Below, piece by piece: positions 6,554-11,934 of a DNA stretch of 11,934 nt. Location of the stretch: contig JBMNNS010000052.1 in assembly GCA_050942625.1 (NCBI GenBank), positions 1-11,934 on the forward strand, read 5' to 3'. Both the position numbers and the translations under genes were made by a program. This DNA comes from JBMNNS01 sp050942625. Lineage in GTDB: Bacteria > Bacillota > Dethiobacteria > DTU022 > UBA8154. Positions within the stretch are counted from its first letter, which is position 1; each line of letters opens with the position of its first letter. The notes under the pieces were generated by a model, which was not told where the DNA came from, made no database searches, and saw only the letters and a program-made list of their open reading frames with translations.

Positions 6554-7498
6554 TTGGCAAAAGAGCGGGAATTAAAAATTTTTTCTGGTAGCGCAAATCT
6601 GCCTCTCGCCAGGGAAGTAGCATCATATCTTGGTATATCCCTCGGGCTTGGAAGAATTACGCGTTTTAGTGATGATGAGATCTCTGTACAAATTGATGAA
6701 AGCGTAAGAGGAGCAGATGTTTATGTCATACAGTCGCTTTGTAAGCCTGTAAATGATCATATTATGGAGCTTCTTATCTATATAGATGCTTTAAAAAGGG
6801 CCTCCGCCAAGAGGATTAACGCTGTAATTCCCTATTATGGTTACGCCAGGCAGGACAGAAAAATGAAAGCCCGTGATCCTATTACGGCTAAGCTGTTAGC
6901 TGACTTGATCACAAGGGCAGGTGCAGATCGGGTAATTACAATGGATCTCCATGCAGGGCAAATACAGGGTTTTTTTGACATACCTGTTGATCACCTTCTG
7001 GGGTTGCCTATTTTGGCCCGTTATTTAAAACAAAAAAATATTCAAAATGGGGTGGTTGTTTCGCCGGATCTGGGGGGGGTTACCCGTGCCAGGGAATTGT
7101 CTGAACGTTTGAATCTTCCTCTTGCTATTATTGACAAAAGGCGCCCTGAACCCAATGTGTCAGAAATTATGAATCTTATTGGGGGCATCCAGAATAAGAA
7201 GGCTATTTTGATTGATGATTTAATAGATACTGCAGGTACTATTACACAGGGGGCTGAGGAATTGATTAGGAGGGGGGCTTCAGAGGTGTATGCCTGCTGC
7301 ACCCACCCTGTCTTATCCGGCCCTGCAAAAGAACGCCTTCAAAATTCTCCAATTAAAGAAGTGGTGGTCACAAATACAATACCGCTTAATAATAGTTTGA
7401 AACTGGACAAGGTTACGGTTCTTTCTGTGGCCCCTTTAATTGGCGATGCTATTGAACGAATATATGAAGAGCTTTCAGTTAGCGAATTATTCGACTAG
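6554..7498 (+). CDS. prs: Ribose-phosphate pyrophosphokinase (PRPP synthetase)
   Basis: Prs makes PRPP from ribose-5-phosphate and ATP, feeding purine, pyrimidine, histidine, tryptophan and NAD synthesis. The 314 residues match class I enzymes. Visible motifs are YYGYARQDRK (94-103), MDLHAGQIQGFFDIP (130-144), VSPDLGGVTRAR (169-180), the flexible loop DKRRPEPN (194-201) and the PRPP-binding AILIDDLIDTAGTI (217-230). The commonly seen PDHGGVTRAR of Bacillus-type enzymes is PDLGGVTRAR here. The start is TTG, eight bases after GGAGG at 6541-6545, and it matches the family N-terminus. It supplies the co-substrate of the nicotinate phosphoribosyltransferase encoded upstream. Confidence 0.97.
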   Translation: MAKERELKIFSGSANLPLAREVASYLGISLGLGRITRFSDDEISVQIDESVRGADVYVIQSLCKPVNDHIMELLIYIDALKRASAKRINAVIPYYGYARQDRKMKARDPITAKLLADLITRAGADRVITMDLHAGQIQGFFDIPVDHLLGLPILARYLKQKNIQNGVVVSPDLGGVTRARELSERLNLPLAIIDKRRPEPNVSEIMNLIGGIQNKKAILIDDLIDTAGTITQGAEELIRRGASEVYACCTHPVLSGPAKERLQNSPIKEVVVTNTIPLNNSLKLDKVTVLSVAPLIGDAIERIYEELSVSELFD

Positions 7499-7523
7499 TT
7501 CCGCTTTACTTATCTAATTAACT

Positions 7524-7556
7524 AGGAGGTGTTTTCTAGCCCTGACATGGCTAGAA
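7524..7556 (+). promoter_or_regulatory. rplY ribosome-binding site separated from its AUG by a hairpin
   Basis: The strong AGGAGG (7524-7529) is 35 bases before the rplY ATG at 7565. Between them, TTCTAGCC (7534-7541) pairs perfectly with GGCTAGAA (7549-7556) around a 7-base loop. Folding removes 23 bases and leaves an effective spacing of 12 bases. An ATG at 7547, partly in the loop, opens a four-codon frame (MARI) that ends at TAA 7559-7561, three bases before the real start. No other good Shine-Dalgarno lies near 7565. The arrangement suggests structure-assisted initiation or control by the minicistron; this is inference from sequence. Confidence 0.65.
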
Positions 7557-7564
7557 TATAAGCT

Positions 7565-8218
7565 ATGGAACGTTTTAAAATTGAAGCAATACCAAGAGAA
7601 TTAGGTACCAAAGGTGAATTAAAAGAATCCAGGGCAAAAGGGTTGGTACCCGCAGTTGTTTATGGACGGGGAGAAACCATTTTGATAAGTCTTGGAAGTC
7701 AGGATATCAAAAGAGCCCTGAGTACTGCAGCCGGATTAAATGTTTTGCTTGATCTGGAAATTAAAGGAGGAAATGGTACTTCTGCAGAAACGGTTATGAT
7801 AAAAGCATTACAGAAACATCCTATCAAGCAGGACACGTTTATTCATGTTGACTTAATCCGTATTTCCCTCAAGGACAAATTGGAAATCAACGTCCCATTG
7901 AATTTTATTGGGGAACCAGCAGGCGCTAAAGAAGGGGGCATCCTGCAAATCCAGCTCAGGGAGATTAGTATTCGCTGTTTACCTGGTGACATACCTGAGC
8001 ATATTGACGTGCCGGTAGATGGCCTCAATATTGGCGATGTTATTACAGTGGCTGATCTTACGCTACCCGAAGATGTAGAAATACTGAATGAGCCCACTGA
8101 GGATATAGCTTCTGTTTTGGCACCTCATGTCGAGGAAGAAGAGGAAGAAGTTGAAGGGGAAGAAATTGAACCGGGCGTTGAAGGAGAGGATGATGAACAG
8201 GAAAAAGATAATGAGTAA
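7565..8218 (+). CDS. rplY: 50S ribosomal protein L25 / general stress protein Ctc
   Basis: L25-type proteins bind 5S rRNA in the large ribosomal subunit; the two-domain form is called TL5 or Ctc, and in Bacillus ctc is stress-induced. The 217 residues show an N-terminal L25 domain (about 1-95), with a family-typical start through GLVPAVVYGRGE (26-37) and FIHVDLIRI (92-100). A C-terminal beta domain (about 103-187) includes VPLNFIGEPAGAKEGG (110-125) and a very acidic tail (190-217). An in-frame TAA at 7559-7561 leaves 7565 as the only possible ATG, although the Shine-Dalgarno is far away across a hairpin. It sits between prs and pth, as in Bacillus. Confidence 0.95.
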   Translation: MERFKIEAIPRELGTKGELKESRAKGLVPAVVYGRGETILISLGSQDIKRALSTAAGLNVLLDLEIKGGNGTSAETVMIKALQKHPIKQDTFIHVDLIRISLKDKLEINVPLNFIGEPAGAKEGGILQIQLREISIRCLPGDIPEHIDVPVDGLNIGDVITVADLTLPEDVEILNEPTEDIASVLAPHVEEEEEEVEGEEIEPGVEGEDDEQEKDNE

Positions 8219-8266
8219 CTCTTCTCCTCATTGCCTTCTTGCCTTCCAAAGGGTTTAGCAACTGCA

Positions 8267-8306
8267 TAACAATTGTTTTATCTTTAGCCATTTAACAATT
8301 GTTTAA
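8267..8306. repeat. Pair of AACAATTGTT palindromes before pth
   Basis: The perfect 10-bp palindrome AACAATTGTT occurs at 8268-8277 and again at 8294-8303, with centres 26 bp apart. Flanks are also similar: TAACAATTGTTTTA against TAACAATTGTTTAA. They lie in the 106-base gap between rplY and pth. Two identical dyads about two and a half helical turns apart could be a paired operator. As RNA the two copies could pair with each other, but the stem would be AT-rich and weak. Confidence 0.5.
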
Positions 8307-8324
8307 TTTATGGGGTGGTGGAGC

Positions 8325-8900
8325 TTGTTTTTATTTGTGGGTTTAGGAAATCCGGGTCTTAAATATGTCCATACCAGGCACAATGTTGGTTTTTGGGTCA
8401 TAGATGAGTTGGCCGCTCGTTACAATGTGCAGTTAAAAGAGGTCAAATGCCAGTCTTATTTTGGGAAAACAATTTGGGATCAGAAAGAGGTAATCCTGGC
8501 CAAGCCACTTACTTTCATGAACCGAAGCGGGGTAGCTGTTGCTGGGCTTTTAAGGCATTTTTCACTAGATCCGGACAATTTGCTAGTTATATATGATGAC
8601 CTTGATCTGCCTGCAGGCAGGATACGTTTACGTCCCGGAGGCGGGAGTGGGGGCCATAAGGGCCTGGCATCTGTCATTGCTATGTTGGGAACCGAAAATT
8701 TTCCCAGGCTTAGACTTGGCATTGGCAGGGACAGGCTTGCTCCCTTTTTTAGGGCATCTGACTATGTGCTTTCCCCTTTTAGCGATGATGAAAAACCAGG
8801 TATAGAGGAGATGATTACAACTGCTGTAGATGCGGTTGATCTTTTCCTTAAAAGGGGAATATCCGAGGCAATGAATACTTATAATGCTCCACGTGTGTAG
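8325..8900 (+). CDS. pth: Peptidyl-tRNA hydrolase
   Basis: Pth cleaves peptidyl-tRNAs released by stalled ribosomes and recycles tRNA. The TTG start at 8325 gives 191 residues beginning MFLFVGLGNPG, which matches the family start. The frame also opens at an ATG at 8310, but that adds MGWWS and has no ribosome-binding site, while GGGGTGGTGGAG lies just before the TTG. Key residues are Asn9 (GLGNPG), the catalytic His19 (TRHNVGF), Asn66 (PLTFMNRSG) and Asp92 (YDDLDLPAG), followed by the glycine-rich GGGSGGHKGL (105-114). Following prs and rplY is the conserved Bacillus-type order, where this gene is also called spoVC. The start codon is the only doubt. Confidence 0.95.
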   Translation: MFLFVGLGNPGLKYVHTRHNVGFWVIDELAARYNVQLKEVKCQSYFGKTIWDQKEVILAKPLTFMNRSGVAVAGLLRHFSLDPDNLLVIYDDLDLPAGRIRLRPGGGSGGHKGLASVIAMLGTENFPRLRLGIGRDRLAPFFRASDYVLSPFSDDEKPGIEEMITTAVDAVDLFLKRGISEAMNTYNAPRV

Positions 8901-8929
8901 TTTTTGTATGAAAAGGAATTAAAAAATAG

Positions 8930-8958
8930 TTGACTGCTGGAGATTGTTATGCTATAAT
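8930..8958 (+). promoter_or_regulatory. Strong sigma-A promoter of the T-box/aroF/pheA operon
   Basis: TTGACT (8930-8935) and TATAAT (8953-8958) are separated by 17 bases. A TG one base before the -10 makes it an extended -10 promoter. Transcription should start near 8965, just before the T-box leader. Confidence 0.88.
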
Positions 8959-8965
8959 TCTCCCC

Positions 8966-9232
8966 ACAAATTAAATTAAGTCTAACAACCATGAAAGAGG
9001 AAAGTAGATTAATTTAGCCTGCCACAGAGAGGTGGGGCCATGGGCTGTAAGCCCCGCTGGAAAGGCAATTGGTTGAAGTTCCCTCTGGAGCTGCAAGCTG
9101 AAACCGGGTTTTTGGAAAGTAGGCTGTGCCGGGTTTTTCACCCGTTAGCGATGAAACAGGAATAGGGTTTTTTTAGAACTCTGCTCCTGATAAGAGTGAG
9201 CTTTTATTAAGCTAACTAGGGTGGTACCGCGG
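8966..9232 (+). ncRNA. T-box leader (tRNA-responsive riboswitch), probably tRNA-Phe
   Basis: T-box leaders bind a specific tRNA and, if it is uncharged, favour an antiterminator so the downstream genes are transcribed. The 14-base core from 9219 to 9232, GGGTGGTACCGCGG, is unmistakable. Its UGGU at 9222-9225 fits a tRNA ending ACCA, consistent with the discriminator A of tRNA-Phe. Stem I features are visible: AGTA near 9003, AGAGAG near 9025-9030 and CCCTCTGGAG at 9081-9090. The specifier loop GAAGTTCCC contains TTC (Phe) at 9079-9081; GTT (Val) one base earlier is the other reading. The downstream DAHP synthase and prephenate dehydratase genes lead to phenylalanine, which favours Phe. CGGGT (9130-9134) and ACCCG (9140-9144) form a further small hairpin. 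Confidence 0.92.
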
Positions 9233-9237
9233 AAAGT

Positions 9238-9267
9238 AACTTCCTGTCCCTTGGGCAGGAAGTTTTC
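9238..9267 (+). terminator. T-box intrinsic terminator
   Basis: AACTTCCTG-T-CCC (9238-9250) pairs with GGGCAGGAAGTT (9253-9264) around a TT loop, with one bulged T, and is followed by a short T-run and ATTTATT. It lies six bases after the T-box core, the expected place for the terminator that competes with the antiterminator. Confidence 0.88.
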
Positions 9268-9273
9268 ATTTAT

Positions 9274-9319
9274 TAAGCGAGGATTACATTTTCGTCCCTA
9301 ATAATGTAATCCTCGCTTA
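9274..9319 (+). repeat. Perfect 17-bp hairpin between the T-box terminator and aroF
   Basis: The arms at 9274-9290 (starting TAAGCGAGG) and 9303-9319 (ending CCTCGCTTA) are perfect reverse complements over 17 bp around a 12-base loop. No T-run follows, so it is not a standard intrinsic terminator. It begins seven bases after the T-box terminator and ends 11 bases before the aroF Shine-Dalgarno (9331-9335). It might stabilise or process the mRNA 5' end, bind a protein as DNA, or be a small inserted element. Confidence 0.7.
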
Positions 9320-9343
9320 TATATTTATGAAGGAGAGCTTAAT

Positions 9344-10381
9344 ATGATCATTGTGATGAAACTTGATGCTGCAGAGCAGGAAATTGAAATGGTAAAGGAA
9401 CGTCTAAAAGAAATGAATTACCGTTCCCACGTTATCAAGGGGGTGGAGAAAATCGTTATTGGTGCCATAGGTGACCAAAAGCAGGGCTCCCTGTCTACCC
9501 TTAAACTGCTTCCAGGGGTAGAAAAAATTGTTCCCGTAATGGCTCCCTACAAACTGGTTAGCCGGGAAATGAAAGAAGAAAAAACCCTTGTTGATTTAGG
9601 TGATGGAGTTGTAGTTGGAGGTAAGGAACTTATTGTCATGGCAGGACCATGTGCTGTGGAAGGTTTAGAGATGGTGTTAAAGGTTGCTGAAAAGATAGCA
9701 GAGGCAGGGGCCAGGGTGCTCAGAGGGGGGGCATTTAAACCGCGTACCTCTCCTTATAGTTTCCAGGGGCTGGAGGAGAAAGGGCTTGAGATCCTGGCCA
9801 GAGCCAGGGAAAAAACAGGGTTAAAAATCGTTACTGAAGTTATAAACCCCAAGGATGTAAAGCTTGTTTCTTCTTATGCTGATCTACTGCAGGTGGGAGC
9901 CCGTAATATGCAAAACTATTCCCTATTGCGGGAGCTTGGGAAACAGGAACGCCCGATTTTGTTAAAAAGAGGGTTGTCAGCTACAATTGAGGAATGGCTA
10001 ATGGCTGCAGAATATATTATGGCAGAGGGAAACTACAATGTCATTCTCTGTGAAAGGGGTATCCGGACTTTTGAACATTATACCCGTAATACACTCGATA
10101 TCAGCTCTGTACCCCTGGTAAATGAATTAAGTCACCTCCCGGTCATTATTGATCCAAGCCATAGTAGTGGGGAACGAAGATTAGTGCCAGCCCTATCAAA
10201 GGCTTCAATAGCTGCAGGTGGGGATGGTTTGCTGATCGAGGTCCATCCCCACCCGGAAAAGGCCTATTGTGATGGTCCACAGTCATTGACTCCTGTAGGT
10301 TTTAAAACATTGATGCAGGAACTTCAACCCCTTGCCGGTGTTTGTGGGCGTAAATTAGGCCTGAGTAAGGGTATCCATTGA
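9344..10381 (+). CDS. aroF: 3-deoxy-7-phosphoheptulonate (DAHP) synthase, KDO8P-synthase-like type
   Basis: DAHP synthase condenses phosphoenolpyruvate with erythrose-4-phosphate, the first step of the shikimate pathway. The 345 residues carry an N-terminal ferredoxin-like regulatory domain (about 1-70), as in the Thermotoga-type enzyme, then the TIM barrel. Metal ligands are Cys103 (AGPCAVEG), His273 (DPSHSSG), Glu299 (IEVHPHP) and Asp310 (AYCDGPQS). Substrate segments include GGAFKPRTSPYSFQG (128-142) and LLKRG (206-210). AGGAG at 9331-9335 lies eight bases before the ATG. It is the first gene after the T-box leader, so its transcription should respond to uncharged tRNA, probably tRNA-Phe. 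The N-terminal domain in relatives gives feedback inhibition by aromatic amino acids; which ones cannot be read here. Confidence 0.96.
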   Translation: MIIVMKLDAAEQEIEMVKERLKEMNYRSHVIKGVEKIVIGAIGDQKQGSLSTLKLLPGVEKIVPVMAPYKLVSREMKEEKTLVDLGDGVVVGGKELIVMAGPCAVEGLEMVLKVAEKIAEAGARVLRGGAFKPRTSPYSFQGLEEKGLEILARAREKTGLKIVTEVINPKDVKLVSSYADLLQVGARNMQNYSLLRELGKQERPILLKRGLSATIEEWLMAAEYIMAEGNYNVILCERGIRTFEHYTRNTLDISSVPLVNELSHLPVIIDPSHSSGERRLVPALSKASIAAGGDGLLIEVHPHPEKAYCDGPQSLTPVGFKTLMQELQPLAGVCGRKLGLSKGIH

Positions 10382-10420
10382 GCAAACTAATATAACTTTT
10401 GCAAAGGGTGGAAGATAAAA

Positions 10421-11254
10421 ATGACAGAATCAATTGCTTATTTAGGACCGGCAGGTACCTTTACAGAAGAAGCAGCTAGGCAATTTAATTCCGAAGAAAA
10501 GTACTTTTTAAAATCATTTCCCTCGTTGGAAAAGGTTATGGCTGCTGTCGAGAGAAACGAAACAACTTTGGGCATAGTTCCTGTTGAAAATTCACTGGAA
10601 GGCTCTGTGAACCTCACCTTTGATCTTCTAGCTCAGGATAGAAAGATCAAAATTAAAGGGGAACTTCTTTTGAGGATCTGCCATACTTTGTTGGCGCACC
10701 CTGGGCAGGATCTGGCCGAGATAAAGGAGGTTTATTCCCATCCCCAGGCCCTAGCCCAGTGTCGTTGTTTTTTAGAAAAGGCATTACCGGATGCCATTAT
10801 CCACAATATGGCTAGTACAGCAGAGGCTGCCGCCCTGGTAGCCTGCAGCAAGGGGAAGGCAGTGCTTGCTTCCAGGCGTGTAGCCCAAATATACGGCCTA
10901 CAGGCACTTGTTGAGAATGTCCAGGACGATAATAATAATATTACCCGCTTTTTAATTCTAGCCTTGCAGGATTCCCCTCCAACAGGAAATGATAAAACTT
11001 CACTTTTGCTTGGACTTAATGATCAACCGGGGAGCCTGTTCTTAGCGCTAAGTGTTTTTGCAGGTAACAATGTTAATTTGACCAAAATTGAATCACGCCC
11101 TATACGGGGTGAACCAGGTAAATATATTTTTTTTCTTGATATTGAAGGACACAGGGATGATCCTGTTATAGCAGATGCTTTATGTAAAGTTGAAAAAAAA
11201 GCTTTATTTTTAAAGGTGTTTGGCAGTTATCCTAAAGGTATATTGCCACCTTGA
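10421..11254 (+). CDS. pheA: Prephenate dehydratase with ACT regulatory domain
   Basis: Prephenate dehydratase converts prephenate to phenylpyruvate, the precursor of phenylalanine. The 277 residues match stand-alone enzymes with no chorismate mutase fusion. The catalytic domain (about 1-180) begins IAYLGPAGTFTEEAA (5-19), contains GIVPVENSLEGSV (51-63), and ends with the catalytic TRF motif at 175-177. The ACT domain follows (about 191-272), with the GALV-type segment DQPGSLFLALSVFA (201-214) and the ESRP motif (224-227) that bind phenylalanine for feedback inhibition. GGGTGG at 10406-10411 is nine bases before the ATG. The gap to aroF is 39 bases with no terminator, so both genes share the T-box transcript. 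The steps between them (shikimate pathway and chorismate mutase) are encoded elsewhere. Confidence 0.96.
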   Translation: MTESIAYLGPAGTFTEEAARQFNSEEKYFLKSFPSLEKVMAAVERNETTLGIVPVENSLEGSVNLTFDLLAQDRKIKIKGELLLRICHTLLAHPGQDLAEIKEVYSHPQALAQCRCFLEKALPDAIIHNMASTAEAAALVACSKGKAVLASRRVAQIYGLQALVENVQDDNNNITRFLILALQDSPPTGNDKTSLLLGLNDQPGSLFLALSVFAGNNVNLTKIESRPIRGEPGKYIFFLDIEGHRDDPVIADALCKVEKKALFLKVFGSYPKGILPP

Positions 11255-11316
11255 TCTATTTTCCCCTTTTCTCTTTTTTAGTATATAATCATAGCTTTGT
11301 GTTAAAATACAAGGTG

Positions 11317-11934
11317 GTGTCATAACACGTTGAGACGGTAGTATTGATAAGCGCGTCCAGCAAAACTGGCAAATGCTAACAGGTGAAAGTCCTGTAGTGG
11401 TAAAGGTAGGGCAGCCACTTAGTCAGTAACCAGCGTATGGAGTAATTCATGCGTTGAAGCGTTACGAAATGTTCTGAAAGGAACAGGCAAACTGACGGGT
11501 CGTAACATAAAGTGAATACTGCCGCACCGTTATTGACATTCCCGAAAGGGAACAACAGGGAGTCGAGCTGGGTTATCAACAGCGAAGACAGCAGACGGTA
11601 TGAAGAACCCTAAATGCAATACCTAAGAACCCTGCGGTGTAGAGGTAGCGACACGTCAGGAAAGTATTTGTCGGAACTGGAGAGAGCCTACTTTGCACAG
11701 GAAACTGTAAAGAGGACGCATATAAGCGAAAGTGAAATTGCAGTCCTGCAAAGAGGCAGTCAGAAGTGCCCATAGTACCAATGATTGTGCAGACAACAAA
11801 ACTGTACATAGGAAAGGGGCACAACTTTATTCAAGTCTGTAGAGGAGGTAGGTACTGGTGATTGCCGATAAAGCTATTAACACCCATGAAAAAGTACGAA
11901 GCATCCAGAACAGACTATACCTTACAGCCAAAGC
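11317..11934 (+). mobile_element. Group II intron, 5' part (cut by the window end)
   Basis: Group II introns are self-splicing retroelements whose RNA folds into six domains, with a reverse transcriptase encoded in domain IV. Downstream of pheA the DNA becomes a run of short GNRA/GAAA-type hairpins without coding frames. Examples are GTCCAGC...ACTGG, ACAGGTGAAAGTCCTGT (11379-11395), AGTGG...CCACT, GTTCTGAAAGGAAC and TTCCCGAAAGGGAA. About 540 bases of this precede a ribosome-binding site and the start of an intron-encoded protein. The 5' boundary is uncertain; GTGTC at 11317-11321 resembles the GUGYG intron start at four of five positions and is only a guess. Small reverse-strand frames across it are shadows of structured RNA. 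The 3' end, target site and intron class are outside the window. Confidence 0.82.
11858..11934 (+). CDS. ltrA: Group II intron reverse transcriptase/maturase, N-terminus only
   Basis: Intron-encoded LtrA-type proteins help the intron RNA fold and splice, and reverse-transcribe it into new sites. The frame from the GTG at 11858 is open to the window end and includes EKVRSIQNRLYLTAKA. This matches the family N-terminus, where a KVR-x-LQ-x-x-LY-x-x-AK pattern precedes the first RT motifs. AGGAGG at 11843-11848 is nine bases before the GTG, which decides the start; the ATG at 11886 is out of frame. Only 26 residues are visible, so RT, maturase and endonuclease domains cannot be judged. The product name rests on this N-terminus plus the structured RNA upstream. 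Confidence 0.8.
   Translation, partial: MIADKAINTHEKVRSIQNRLYLTAK

Noticed and set aside
8310..8324. ATG at 8310 as the start of pth
   Set aside because: It would add MGWWS to a family that starts directly at the VGLGNPG strand, and there is no ribosome-binding site before it. The TTG at 8325 has a purine-rich site and the right N-terminus.
11235..11270. Possible pheA terminator (AAGGT...ACCTT followed by pyrimidines)
   Set aside because: The stem is only five base pairs, spans the stop codon, and has no immediate T-run, so it is too weak to call.
11376..11824. Two minus-strand frames across the intron 5' region
   Set aside because: They fall on structured intron RNA sequence, have no family resemblance, and the + strand explains the region better.
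1..11934. CRISPR arrays, tRNA or rRNA genes, or a hidden defence system
   Set aside because: I saw no regularly spaced repeats, no cloverleaf tRNA sequence and no defence-type proteins. All long frames belong to housekeeping, salvage or biosynthetic genes or to the intron.

Overview
The window looks like a chromosomal stretch of an endospore-forming, low-to-moderate-GC Clostridia member of the Bacillota, probably near Peptococcaceae such as Desulfotomaculum relatives. That placement is inferred from gene families, not from a search. The main clues are a small acid-soluble spore protein gene, the Bacillus/Clostridium-type order ispE - glmU - prs - rplY(ctc) - pth, purine-rich Shine-Dalgarno sites with several TTG starts, and a tRNA-sensing T-box leader. 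All recognised genes are on the + strand.

Region 1 (1-1700) holds chemotaxis remains and a spore gene. A 5'-truncated cheB (methylesterase) fragment starts just after an imperfect 23-bp tandem duplication. It is followed by an apparently complete cheR (methyltransferase), then an empty 200-bp stretch. Next comes a short alpha/beta-type spore protein gene of about 50-60 codons, whose conserved N-terminus seems to begin at a non-AUG codon. It ends at a strong dyad.

Region 2 (1798-3380) is a two-gene NAD salvage unit. A nicotinamidase-like cysteine hydrolase supplies nicotinate to the nicotinate phosphoribosyltransferase encoded next.

Region 3 (3408-8900) is a housekeeping cluster: ispE (isoprenoid precursor kinase), an orphan nucleotidyltransferase, glmU (UDP-GlcNAc synthesis), prs (PRPP synthesis), rplY/ctc (ribosomal protein L25) and pth (peptidyl-tRNA hydrolase). 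In Bacillus subtilis purR, yabJ and spoVG lie between ispE and glmU; here that slot holds only the nucleotidyltransferase. PRPP made by Prs is also the co-substrate of the phosphoribosyltransferase of region 2. The rplY start is unusual: its Shine-Dalgarno is 35 nt from the AUG, with an 8-bp hairpin in between.

Region 4 (8930-11254) is an aromatic amino acid operon: a near-consensus extended -10 sigma-A promoter, a T-box leader with a probable UUC (Phe) specifier, an intrinsic terminator, an extra perfect 17-bp hairpin, then aroF-type DAHP synthase and pheA prephenate dehydratase. Control appears layered: uncharged tRNA-Phe at the leader, and Phe binding to the ACT domain of PheA.

Region 5 (about 11317-11934) is the 5' part of a group II intron downstream of pheA. 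The window ends 26 codons into its reverse transcriptase/maturase.

I found no CRISPR array, rRNA, tRNA or new defence system. The most novel points are the hairpin-bridged rplY ribosome-binding site, the possible AUC-started spore protein, the extra hairpin after the T-box terminator, the paired palindromes before pth, and the orphan nucleotidyltransferase.
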